NCBI GenBank assembly: GCA_937858825.1 | Contig: CALMAI010000014.1 | Coordinates: forward strand, 1-41,222 | Direction: 5' to 3' | Source of the DNA: an uncultured Candidatus Peregrinibacteria bacterium | GTDB taxonomy: Bacteria > Patescibacteriota > Gracilibacteria > UBA1369 | Length of the DNA: 41,222 bases | Shown: positions 1-8,365 of the stretch, one piece after another | How the letters are laid out: each line of letters begins with the position of its first letter | Position numbering within the stretch: the stretch's first letter is position 1 | Translations under genes and position numbers: made by a program | The notes under the pieces: model-generated | Told to the model about the DNA's origin: nothing | Database searches by the model: none | The model's input: the letters and a program-made list of their open reading frames with translations, nothing else

Positions 1-1625
1 ACAACGTCATTCAAGATACATGCGTCGTTGTTGGTTGGGTTTGGGTTGGCGGTCAATGTAAAGCTGTCACCTTCGCTTACTGCTGTGTATTGGTAGCTAC
101 AAGTGTAGTGTGTTGTAAAGTTTGAGCTTGGAATCTGGTTACACTGTGGCTGAATAATTTGTGAATTTGGAATATTTGAGAAGTATCCGTCACCAGTTTC
201 TGACCAGGTAATTGTTTCTGGCTGAAGGTTCGATGAGTAGTTGACTTGTGGGTTGATGGTGATTGTTTCACCTGGTTGAACCGGTTTTGCGTAGTTCGCA
301 GTGAGGCTTAAACACATTCCACCTTCGTCTTCTGGAGGAATTGGGAACGATGCTTCACATCCAACTGGTTGATCATTTTGGTCCAAAGCGACTACCCGGA
401 CTACGGTGTTGGCATCCCCGCCGCTATACCATGTGCTGGTATTCAGGTCGATGAATGGGTTTCCGTTGAGAGGGGAGTTTTGGTCATCTTTGAACTCTCC
501 TTGTGGTTGAAGGTTGAGCATTCCAGTCCATCGGTACTTCAATGGGATTGATTGATTGGCTGGATTAAAGCTTGGAGTTACATTCAACTGCATTGGCTGG
601 TTTGGTTGGATGCCAGCCGGGTTGTTGGCGTTGTATGTGTTTCCACCTTGAGCGATTGTGAGGTCGAGACCGGTACAAACGGCTTCTGGTGGGGTTTCTG
701 GTTTTTTCCATGTTGTTCCAACAACACCGATTCTATACCAGTAGTACTGCTTCCCATCGTTGGTTTCTGTTCCTTCAACACCTGAAATGTTTGGAGGGTT
801 CATAGTACACCAGTTTCCATCAAAATCTTTTTGTGCTCCTGGTTGTCCATCGTTGGCACATGATGGAGCATCTCCATCATCGTCACTACTCTTTAAGAGG
901 GCAAGATCTCTGATAAGTGCTCTTGATGTTGTTGTGGCACTCCAAACTTCCTGAGGATTATCTTTTGATACAAGTTTTATATAAGCGCCCCAATATCCAT
1001 GAGATTTTCCGAGAGATGGATTTTGGCCCCAGAGCATTGGACGTCCTGTTTTACTTGAACTTTCTGCGAAATCCCATGTGGCTACACCTGTTGAGGCGTT
1101 GTATGAAATTTTTGTTGTTCCCCAATTGGAAACTGTTCCATTACATCCTGGTGTTTCAACATAGGTGTTTGGTCCGGTAGCTGTTCCACAAACAACATTG
1201 AACTTATCAGTATTTGCCAACGCGTCTGGTTCAAGGGTGATTTGGAATTTTGCCATATATGACTTGTACCAGAAATTATCTTCAACAGATGCATTGTGAT
1301 AGGTGTGGTTGTGTCGTGTGGTTGGTGCGTGGATGTTTTCAACTCCGTTTACGTTTTTGAGGGGATTGTCCTGAACGGTTGGAGGCTGAGGTTGATATTG
1401 ATTTGGATATTGAAGATGTTGTGTACATTGTCCGCTTCCACTAAAAACGTTAAACCACTGATTCGCCAAATCATTCACAACGGTCCCTTGTGGATTAAAA
1501 GGATGAATCGACAGTGCACATGTTGGAAATTGCAGTGCGCTGTTATAAGCTGCGTTGGCTGTCCCTGCTGTTAAAAGTGAAAGGACAAATGTAAGGAGAA
1601 TGAATTGTTTTTTTAGTTTAAGCAT
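1..1625 (-). CDS. Secreted protein of unknown function, 3' end beyond left edge
   Basis: A minus-strand frame is open from ATG 1625 to the window edge (541 codons plus two bases) with no stop, so the C-terminus is missing. The first 26 residues form a typical Sec signal peptide: a lysine-rich start (MLKLKKQ), a hydrophobic core (FILLTFVLSLLTAG) and an AxA-type cleavage site (TANA before AYN). The mature part is rich in Asn, Gln, Pro, Thr and paired cysteines. It has an acidic Asp stretch (SSDDDGDAPSC), and its later segments, which start like SLTANYAKPVQPGETITI, resemble the beta-sandwich modules of bacterial surface proteins. It lies 16 bases after the 49-residue membrane protein gene and closes the visible part of the giant-protein operon. 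I infer an exported or surface-attached protein. Neither the family nor the anchoring signal can be judged because the end is not present. Confidence 0.85.
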   Translation of the reverse strand, partial: MLKLKKQFILLTFVLSLLTAGTANAAYNSALQFPTCALSIHPFNPQGTVVNDLANQWFNVFSGSGQCTQHLQYPNQYQPQPPTVQDNPLKNVNGVENIHAPTTRHNHTYHNASVEDNFWYKSYMAKFQITLEPDALANTDKFNVVCGTATGPNTYVETPGCNGTVSNWGTTKISYNASTGVATWDFAESSSKTGRPMLWGQNPSLGKSHGYWGAYIKLVSKDNPQEVWSATTTSRALIRDLALLKSSDDDGDAPSCANDGQPGAQKDFDGNWCTMNPPNISGVEGTETNDGKQYYWYRIGVVGTTWKKPETPPEAVCTGLDLTIAQGGNTYNANNPAGIQPNQPMQLNVTPSFNPANQSIPLKYRWTGMLNLQPQGEFKDDQNSPLNGNPFIDLNTSTWYSGGDANTVVRVVALDQNDQPVGCEASFPIPPEDEGGMCLSLTANYAKPVQPGETITINPQVNYSSNLQPETITWSETGDGYFSNIPNSQIIQPQCNQIPSSNFTTHYTCSYQYTAVSEGDSFTLTANPNPTNNDACILNDV

Positions 1626-1641
1626 TTTGTGAAAGAAAATG

Positions 1642-1791
1642 TTATTCGTTAGCGCTGTCTGTTACTGCAGTTGATCCAACGCTTTCGTTGGGATTTGGAT
1701 TAGATCCGTTACTCAACTGAGTAAAAAGTATTACTACAATCGCGATGATCGCTATAACTGCAATAATGAGATGATTTTGTTTGAGCTTCAT
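1642..1791 (-). CDS. 49-residue single-span membrane microprotein
   Basis: A short frame from ATG 1791 to TAA 1642 encodes 49 residues. It starts MKLKQNHL, continues with one strongly hydrophobic span of about 16 residues (IIAVIAIIAIVVILF), and ends in a polar Asn/Ser/Pro/Thr-rich tail. Two positive lysines before the span suggest N-in, C-out orientation. It sits 11 bases after the giant-protein gene and 16 bases before the secreted-protein gene on the same strand, so it fills the gap between them exactly and is very likely translated. The hydrophobic run and the fit in the operon support it. I do not recognise a family. It could be a membrane tether or a small subunit for its neighbours, but that is inference only. 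Confidence 0.75.
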   Translation of the reverse strand: MKLKQNHLIIAVIAIIAIVVILFTQLSNGSNPNPNESVGSTAVTDSANE

Positions 1792-1802
1792 ATTTTTTAG
1801 GG

Positions 1803-4800
1803 TTATTCGTTACTATGTTCTTGACCTTCTTCCATGCCTTCTGAGGCGTTGGATCCAGGACCTACTTCATCAACAGATACTTCTCCTTTTGGTCCGCCAG
1901 ATGGTGGTTCTTCTTCGGGAGGTGTTTCTGGAGGTGGTGGAGTTTTCTTTGGTGGTGCGGCCTCTGGTCCAAGAGCGGCAGTAGCGCCGATTCCGATTGA
2001 GATGTCTTGTGTTCGGAAGCTGGTAACGAGTGATGAAGCGCTCTTGGCTCCGTAAACCCGCATGTTCCCGACCATTTGGTATGGTTCTGTTTCGTTAATG
2101 GCCATCAACTGTTCGTCGTAGAGTTTTGATGCGTTCAAACATCGTTCATAGACACCAGACTTAATGCTTCCGGTTCGGATTCCAATACGTACTCCATTTA
2201 CTTCAATGGTGTGGAAAGCAGCTCCGTCGACAACAACAAGTGTTCCTTCTTTGCCTTCCTGAGCGGCTCGCAGTTTTTGTACGAGTTCCTGGAATGATTT
2301 AACGGCCTCCTGTGCGCCTTCTGCCACTTGTGGTGGTTTGGTGGCATAGCACTCAACAATCTTATTAAATGCCTCTTCGCCAAGCGCGAGACCCAGGATT
2401 GGGTTGTCTCTGTTGGTTCCCATAAGAGCCAACTTGGTCGCGAGCGATGATGCCAGGAATTGTGATTGTTCAGGGAATTCTGTTGGGCTTTCTGCGTCGC
2501 GGATAATCAAAGCGATAGCTTTATCGATTGGGGGTTGTCCGGTTTCCAGAGCAGTCGCGTAGTCTTTTGCTACGAATAGTCGGTGATCTGGAATTTTTTC
2601 TCCTTCACCATGAGCAATGTTGAATCCACGTCGTCCAAAGACGCTTTGGGTTCCAACGGCTACATCGAGTCGAGCTCCAACTGGAATCTCTTCTGGATTG
2701 TCCAATGCCGCATCACGGATTGGTTTTACGAATGCTTCAGCAAGTTCTTCGGCTGGGATGTTATTTGGATTGTTCTGGGCGTTGCTGTGTTCTTTAAAGA
2801 ATGGAATGTAGATTGTGGTTTTCATCCATTGTAAACGTTGTCGAACAATCTGTTTCATGGCCAGCTTTCGTTGCTTCTCTGGAAGCTTTTCGTAGCGGGC
2901 TTTTTCATTGGCCATGCTCAAGTTGAAGAGCTCTTCCATGATGGCGTGAATTTGATCCGGATTTTCGTTCAGATCAGAATTTTCTTCGCTGATCATGTCG
3001 AAGATCTTCTTAATGTCTCCAGGGGACTTGTGAGGGTTGGTTGTGAGCAGTCGATATTCACGAGGATGTTTCTTCATGAATGCTTCAGCCTTCACGCGCA
3101 TTGCGTTAAGGTCCACTCCTTCAATATCGGCTTCTCCAATGTTTTGTCGGAGTTTTCGTCCTGACTCGGCCATTCGGTTGAACTTCTCACGTTGCTCACG
3201 AGCTTTGGCTGTTTCTGGAGTATCCTTGTCGAGGGTGTCGAACTGTCCGTATTCCGCACCAGCTTTCCATGCCAACATATTGGCCTGGCTGGTTTTTCCC
3301 CGATTTTTTCTTTCGAGTGAAACTGGGAACCGTTTTCGTTCGGTTTGATCCTGGGTTCGTGAATCCAGATAGTAATCACTTTCGGCTATGATTGATTCTT
3401 GTGTTCGGTAGTCCTGATCACTGATGGTGATAATTGAGTGTTTGACGTTCCCATCTTTCGGACGAGGATAGTAGTAGTCTGCACGCTTGATTACCATGTT
3501 TGGACTCTTACTGGCAGAGATAAGTACCTCTCCATTTTTAAGGATGATTCCAGCCTTTTCCTGCATAGCAGGGTCAATGTAGAGTTGCCAGTTTCCAGCT
3601 TGTTGTACTTCCAGTTTGTACATTTTCTCGGCTGGTACTTTGGTGAGTTTGAGCCCACGTTTGGCGAGCTCTTTTTGGTATTCATTAAACATCTTATCGA
3701 TCTGGGCATCTTCTGCTTCTCCAGCTTCGATTTTGGCTTCACCAATCTCTTTCTTAACTGGTTGAAGTCCAGTTTCAGAGGTTCCAACGAGGGATTCGCT
3801 TAATGTAGTGAAGGTGACTGTTGAATAACCAGCCTTGCCAGCTTCTGATTTCAGTTTTCTTCGATATTCGTCAGCCTGCTTATTCATCTTTTCTTCTGCG
3901 CCTTGAGTAAGCTGTTCGGTTGTGTGGCTCGATTTTTGGAAAATTTTGAGCTCGGATCCTATTGCAAATGCAAAGGCAATACCTGGAACAACTGTTGGTT
4001 CTCCTTTTTTATCGATGATAACTCCGACTCCTCCTCCAATGGCAGTGAGTTCCATTGGGCTGATAGTTTCTTTTCGGGCAACTTCATCTTCAATGATTTT
4101 TCTAAAATGTTTGTTGTAAGCTTCAACCAGCTGCTCATCGCTCCATTGCATGTTGTATTGGAGTTGCGCGAACATTGGTCCATGTGGAGATGGGAGCTGT
4201 CGTAGAAGAATGGCTTTTGAAGCATTATCCGGAGCCTTCTCAACGTTTTTGTAAACGCTATCGTTGAGGTGTTCTTTGAGGGTATTTTGATACTCTTTTT
4301 CAAGGTTTTTATGCCAGATCATGGCAACACCAGGTCCGGCAAAGAGACCACTCTTAATTGATGCTCCAACAACACCTCCAACGGTAAGTGTTGGTTCCCA
4401 TTCATTGTCAGCATCAACTGGGATCTCCCAAGATACACCAAGTCCACCCATAACACCGGCGACTGGTCCACCATTGTCCAGATCTACACCAACTTTTCCG
4501 CCAACACCTCCTACGAGAGAGACGTTTTTGGCTACTTCAACGCTTCCTCCAATACCGGCACGGAAGGCGAGTGCATTGTCTTGTGGGCTGTATTCAGCTC
4601 CAAATGCGAGGTAGAGGGATCCTTTTTCTCCTCCAGCAATTTTAACCGGAACAGTCACTCCAATAGATTGGACACCTTTTCCTTTGAAATTTCTGGTGAA
4701 GTTGAGGTCAAAGAAAGCAATTAACTGACTGTTAACATGCTTTTCGATTTCCTGTAAATCTTCATTGGTTGCTCCGTGTTGAGCTGCATAAACCTGCATC

Positions 4801-7712
4801 TCTCGGAGGTTTGGATCGCTTGACCATTTGAAGTTTTCCGGTACTTCTTCACGAACTTCTCCCTGACTTCCGGCCATTTCCACCAGGAATCCAAGTCGAA
4901 TAAGTTCGCGTTGCATTTTGCTCAACTGTTGACCCTTTCCAAGGTCTCCAATTTTTAGCTTTTCAGCAACTTTGTTTACGACATCTTTGTCGTTAATATC
5001 AATATCTTTCCCAACGCCAAGAAGTTGAAGGTTTTTGGTTCGTTGTTTTGATTCTGGTTCTGCAATGAGTGCAGCGATACCAGTATGAAGGTAGAGATTG
5101 AGCTCGTTTTGCAGTTTCTTTGTGTCGAGCTCTTCACCGGTTTTGCATCGATCAGAAATAATCTTATATGCGGTTGCAGAAGAGGTGGTTTTGTCGAGTT
5201 TGCTCAACTGAGAATCGGCATCACTATGGTCGAATGTGAAGAGTCCGCCGGAAATTACTTCTCCATCTTCTTTGGTCGCGTCATAGTAGTCTTGTCCACG
5301 TCCATTAAGACTTCCTCCATCTGCCGGAGGGAAAATTGACTTGAGGACATCTTCTCCTTTATATGCTGGAGCCTCTTTTGAAGGATTCAGATTTCGAACT
5401 GCCTGGATCAATACTGCTGTACTTTTCCAGAATTCTGAAAGGTTCAAATAGATAGCTTTGTATGCTTTTGGATTTTCGATGTCGTTGTATTTTTCAAGCT
5501 CTTCGGCATTTAAATTTGGGTAACGGTATGCCATGTCAGCTCTCCAGTATTCATCAATAAAATCATCAACATCTCCAGGGGTTCCATCAATTGTTTTGTA
5601 AAGGACACCGTTGTCGTTCAATTCGTTGAGGATGTTTTCCATTCCAATCTCATTTGGACCTTCGACAAGTTTGTCATCGTCTCCAAGCAGGTTGAAAACT
5701 TTTGTTTTGTAAACAGAAAGTGGGACCTTGCTATAAGGGTATTGTTGGAGTGCTAGTTTGAGCTGTCCAAATCCGCCTTTCTCACTTTCCCACATTTCAT
5801 CCCACTTAGCTTTATCGTCCAGAATTTTATCCATCTTTTCTGAAATCTGGTACATTTCCGGATCTCCTTCTTTCCCATAAATGTATTTACGATTTTCACG
5901 AATAGCTTTTTTCTCAGCGTCAGTATATTTAAGGCTTTCCATGGTTTTATCACGGAACTGACGTGTTTCTGTGGTTGGCTTAAATTCGCTTACAGCTTTA
6001 ATGATTTCTACTGCAGCTCGACCAAGCTGGTTCAGCTCTCTCGTTTTTTTGTCAGCTTGTCGGTACGCTTTGATTTCATCGGCACTCATATCGTCATGCC
6101 ACTTTTTGCCTTCCTTTAGATTTTCTTTGGCTTTTTGGCGTGCATCGACAATTCGATCAATGTCATCCTGCATATCATCGTAGTCACCCTTTTTGCCATC
6201 AATGGTTGTATAAAGGGTCGCATACTTATTGAACTCTTCAATAAGATAACTCAACTCGATTCCATTTTTTCCAACGGTGTAATCCATGACTTTTCGTAGA
6301 CCGTCACGAATTCTTTCTTCCGGGATTTTATCAAATGGTTTGTTTTTGAATGCCTGTTTAATGCGGGCAACGTTCAAGAGATCGCCTTCGGCCCATTCTT
6401 TGTTCCAGAGTTTTGCGTCTCCGGCAAGGTCACGAATTTTAGCGTCTGGTACGAATTTTTCGTCGTCCCAAAGTTTGTCTTTATTTTTTTTGTATTGGCT
6501 GTCGAGTCGTCTTTTTTCTTTTTCTGTTCCGGCCTTTGTTCTCTTTTCAGCTGCTTCACGTTCTTTTTTAATAGCTTCATCTGTTTCTTTTTTCTGAACG
6601 GCTTCTGTTTTTGGAGGAAGAACAATCCAATAGTTTCCTTCTTCATCGGCAAACTTTTTAAGTTCAACTGCATAGGTTTGTGATGTGTAGCCATGTTCTT
6701 TAATCTGTGCGTGACTTTTCATTACGTCCGAAGCTACAGCAACCCATGAGCCTTTCATTTGTTCGGCAGTGAGTTTGTGTGGCTGGTTTTCAATGAATGC
6801 GTACCCACTTGGAAGTTGTGGTCGGGTTGCTTGTTTTTCACGAATTTCAATAGTTGCGCCTTCCATTGGGCGAACAGTGTATCCGTCAAAAATTTTAGCA
6901 ACCTGGCCATTGTCAAATTTCCATTTTCCGTCTTTGAGGGTGGCAACTTTTGGTTTCTTTATATACTTATCGGTTACCATTAATTGTGCTCCTTCTGTTG
7001 CGTTTGGAAAGAGGGTGTTCAATGTGACGCTTTGTGTCTGCTTCCATTTTTCGGCAGCGTTTCCTTTAAAAGTTACAAGACCGGTGTTCCGATCCCAATA
7101 AACTGAACGACTTTTTTCTGCCTCTTCGGCAGTTTTCTTTAGTTGTTCTTTCTGTGCGATCTTTTCTTCATCAACTTCTACAGCAAGTTCAGCGTTCTTT
7201 TTTGGTGCCTTTTCTTCTTTCTTTGGTTCTTCATCGATTTTTACTCCGGCTTTTTCTCCGGCAAGCATTTCTGCGATACCTTTGTCTCCTTCAAGCTTGA
7301 TTGCGCTGCCATCCATTTCTGTAAAGGCAAAGCGCCATTCATTACCATATTTCTTGATGCTGATAGCTTTGTTGTTAGCGCTAAGGGTTGCAAAGAAGCT
7401 TTCAATTTTTTTACCTGGATACTCTTTTTGGAATGATTCGCGAATTTGAGTAATCAACTGTTGTTTTGTCTCTGGTTTTCCATCAATCTTCGCTGCCAGC
7501 TTTTCCATGCTTGCTTCAACGGTCTTTTCCATTTTGAGAGGAGTGTCCAGTTTTTCTTTTGGGTTTTCAAACTTTTCTCCCAAAATTTCTTCTCGTTTTT
7601 TTGGTCCTTTTTGCGCTTCTGGAGCTTTTTCACCGGCTTCCAAAGCTAGAAAAGTAAACCTTTTTTCAAAAAGGAGTTCAGGAGTGAGATGTTTTTTGCA
7701 TGAGTTCTTCAT
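1803..7712 (-). CDS. Giant protein of unknown function, 1969 residues
   Basis: One uninterrupted frame. ATG 7712 is preferred: an earlier in-frame start at 7805 would overlap the upstream gene (ending at 7753) and adds a segment unlike protein. There is no signal peptide. Residues 1-430 are charged and helical with Lys/Glu-rich linkers. Residues about 434-596 and 636-794 are two diverged copies of one module, both with the motif Y-[TK]-T-I-D-G-x-x-G-D-x-D-D. Residues about 998-1134 are Gly-rich alternating beta sequence (SLYLAFGAEYS, SLVGGVGGKVGVDLDNGG), with a shorter similar stretch further on. The last 60 residues are Pro- and Glu-rich. I recognise no catalytic motif and no known family. 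It stands second in an operon with a small helical protein, a membrane microprotein and a secreted protein, so a structural or cell-surface role is a guess. Without a signal peptide its location is open. Confidence 0.9.
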   Translation of the reverse strand: MKNSCKKHLTPELLFEKRFTFLALEAGEKAPEAQKGPKKREEILGEKFENPKEKLDTPLKMEKTVEASMEKLAAKIDGKPETKQQLITQIRESFQKEYPGKKIESFFATLSANNKAISIKKYGNEWRFAFTEMDGSAIKLEGDKGIAEMLAGEKAGVKIDEEPKKEEKAPKKNAELAVEVDEEKIAQKEQLKKTAEEAEKSRSVYWDRNTGLVTFKGNAAEKWKQTQSVTLNTLFPNATEGAQLMVTDKYIKKPKVATLKDGKWKFDNGQVAKIFDGYTVRPMEGATIEIREKQATRPQLPSGYAFIENQPHKLTAEQMKGSWVAVASDVMKSHAQIKEHGYTSQTYAVELKKFADEEGNYWIVLPPKTEAVQKKETDEAIKKEREAAEKRTKAGTEKEKRRLDSQYKKNKDKLWDDEKFVPDAKIRDLAGDAKLWNKEWAEGDLLNVARIKQAFKNKPFDKIPEERIRDGLRKVMDYTVGKNGIELSYLIEEFNKYATLYTTIDGKKGDYDDMQDDIDRIVDARQKAKENLKEGKKWHDDMSADEIKAYRQADKKTRELNQLGRAAVEIIKAVSEFKPTTETRQFRDKTMESLKYTDAEKKAIRENRKYIYGKEGDPEMYQISEKMDKILDDKAKWDEMWESEKGGFGQLKLALQQYPYSKVPLSVYKTKVFNLLGDDDKLVEGPNEIGMENILNELNDNGVLYKTIDGTPGDVDDFIDEYWRADMAYRYPNLNAEELEKYNDIENPKAYKAIYLNLSEFWKSTAVLIQAVRNLNPSKEAPAYKGEDVLKSIFPPADGGSLNGRGQDYYDATKEDGEVISGGLFTFDHSDADSQLSKLDKTTSSATAYKIISDRCKTGEELDTKKLQNELNLYLHTGIAALIAEPESKQRTKNLQLLGVGKDIDINDKDVVNKVAEKLKIGDLGKGQQLSKMQRELIRLGFLVEMAGSQGEVREEVPENFKWSSDPNLREMQVYAAQHGATNEDLQEIEKHVNSQLIAFFDLNFTRNFKGKGVQSIGVTVPVKIAGGEKGSLYLAFGAEYSPQDNALAFRAGIGGSVEVAKNVSLVGGVGGKVGVDLDNGGPVAGVMGGLGVSWEIPVDADNEWEPTLTVGGVVGASIKSGLFAGPGVAMIWHKNLEKEYQNTLKEHLNDSVYKNVEKAPDNASKAILLRQLPSPHGPMFAQLQYNMQWSDEQLVEAYNKHFRKIIEDEVARKETISPMELTAIGGGVGVIIDKKGEPTVVPGIAFAFAIGSELKIFQKSSHTTEQLTQGAEEKMNKQADEYRRKLKSEAGKAGYSTVTFTTLSESLVGTSETGLQPVKKEIGEAKIEAGEAEDAQIDKMFNEYQKELAKRGLKLTKVPAEKMYKLEVQQAGNWQLYIDPAMQEKAGIILKNGEVLISASKSPNMVIKRADYYYPRPKDGNVKHSIITISDQDYRTQESIIAESDYYLDSRTQDQTERKRFPVSLERKNRGKTSQANMLAWKAGAEYGQFDTLDKDTPETAKAREQREKFNRMAESGRKLRQNIGEADIEGVDLNAMRVKAEAFMKKHPREYRLLTTNPHKSPGDIKKIFDMISEENSDLNENPDQIHAIMEELFNLSMANEKARYEKLPEKQRKLAMKQIVRQRLQWMKTTIYIPFFKEHSNAQNNPNNIPAEELAEAFVKPIRDAALDNPEEIPVGARLDVAVGTQSVFGRRGFNIAHGEGEKIPDHRLFVAKDYATALETGQPPIDKAIALIIRDAESPTEFPEQSQFLASSLATKLALMGTNRDNPILGLALGEEAFNKIVECYATKPPQVAEGAQEAVKSFQELVQKLRAAQEGKEGTLVVVDGAAFHTIEVNGVRIGIRTGSIKSGVYERCLNASKLYDEQLMAINETEPYQMVGNMRVYGAKSASSLVTSFRTQDISIGIGATAALGPEAAPPKKTPPPPETPPEEEPPSGGPKGEVSVDEVGPGSNASEGMEEGQEHSNE
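5331..5807 (-). repeat. Second copy of the internal module in the giant protein
   Basis: Codons for residues about 636-794 of the giant protein. This copy aligns with residues 434-596 at its start (KWDEMW against KLWNKEW), in its middle (YKTIDGTPGDVDDF against YTTIDGKKGDYDDM) and at its end (AVLIQAVRNLNPS against AVEIIKAVSEFKPT). The similarity is at protein level; the DNA has diverged. Confidence 0.7.
5925..6413 (-). repeat. First copy of the internal module in the giant protein
   Basis: Codons for residues about 434-596 of the giant protein, the first of two diverged copies of a roughly 160-residue module. The shared core is Y-[TK]-T-I-D-G followed by G-D-x-D-D. A linker of about 40 charged residues separates the copies. 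Confidence 0.7.
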
Positions 7713-7752
7713 GGGAGATTTTTTATTTTTGTTTTTTTGTGTGAGGAAAGTT

Positions 7753-8247
7753 CTATGCCAGGTTGTTGGCTTGGCGGATCTCTTCCAGAAGAGATGCCAG
7801 ATCACTGCGTGCTGTTTGAATTGTTTCTTGTCGTTTACTCATAAGTGTTTTGTCGAGTGCTGATTCTGCAGGGAGTGAGAATGGTTTAAGGAAATCTTCT
7901 AATCCAATCTCTTTTTCTCCGACTTTTTTCCCTTCATAGAAGTGGAGAATTCCCTGAACTATGGCAGTAAGGCTACAGTTTTTTCCTTCCATATATTTCC
8001 AGAGATCGTCGATAGTTTTTCCTTCCTGAAGATATTTTTCCAATGATGCTTTAATTTTATTGGCGTATCGTTCCTGCTCTTCTGAGTCGTTTGGGTAGGC
8101 TTTTTCTGCTAATGTGCGAATATTTGTTTCAGCATCAGACTGAAATTCTGTCTGTGCATTCACACGTTCCTTGATTTGCTCTTCAGCCTGTTTGGCCGCT
8201 TCTACAAGGCTTTCAGGTTGTCGAGATCCAACATTGTCTTTCGCCAT
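7753..8247 (-). CDS. Small helical protein of unknown function, 164 residues
   Basis: ATG 8247 to TAG 7753. The protein is hydrophilic and predicted helical throughout, with Glu/Lys/Gln-rich stretches (AAKQAEEQIKERVNAQ near the start, ALDKTLMSKRQETIQTARSD near the end) and no signal peptide, membrane span or metal motif. It is the first gene of the giant-protein operon, 40 bases before the chosen start of the giant gene. A clear sigma-70-type promoter stands just upstream. I recognise no family. A cytoplasmic partner or chaperone of the giant protein would fit the layout but is only a guess. Confidence 0.85.
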   Translation of the reverse strand: MAKDNVGSRQPESLVEAAKQAEEQIKERVNAQTEFQSDAETNIRTLAEKAYPNDSEEQERYANKIKASLEKYLQEGKTIDDLWKYMEGKNCSLTAIVQGILHFYEGKKVGEKEIGLEDFLKPFSLPAESALDKTLMSKRQETIQTARSDLASLLEEIRQANNLA

Positions 8248-8279
8248 AGGTATGTTTTTGATTTCAAATTAATCATAAA

Positions 8280-8308
8280 ATTATATCAAATTTTGGCAAG
8301 TTGGGCAA
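8280..8308 (-). promoter_or_regulatory. Promoter of the giant-protein operon
   Basis: Read on the minus strand, a -35 box TTGCCC (8303-8308), a 17-base spacer and a perfect -10 box TATAAT (8280-8285) lie about 30 bases before the ATG at 8247. This is a textbook sigma-70-type arrangement. Its -35 box is 2 bases away from the -35 box of the opposing promoter. Confidence 0.75.
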
Positions 8309-8310
8309 GC

Positions 8311-8339
8311 TTGATTGATGCTTTCTTGGTGTATAGATT
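8311..8339 (+). promoter_or_regulatory. Promoter of the triosephosphate isomerase gene
   Basis: A -35 box TTGATT (8311-8316), a 17-base spacer and a -10 box TAGATT (8334-8339) stand 26 bases before ATG 8366. The boxes are weaker than those of the opposing promoter, but the spacing is ideal. The two -35 boxes are almost touching. Confidence 0.6.
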
Positions 8340-8365
8340 AGATATGTATTTCTTGATGAACTGGC

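Noticed and set aside
1641-1812. Direct repeat GTTATTCGTTA at 1641-1651 and 1802-1812
   Set aside because: Both copies lie at the ends of genes that code for similar Asn-Glu-stop ends; 11 bases without other features could be chance.
7713-7805. Upstream start of the giant protein at 7805
   Set aside because: It would overlap the preceding gene by 53 bases and adds residues with unusual composition; ATG 7712 gives a 40-base gap and a protein-like start.
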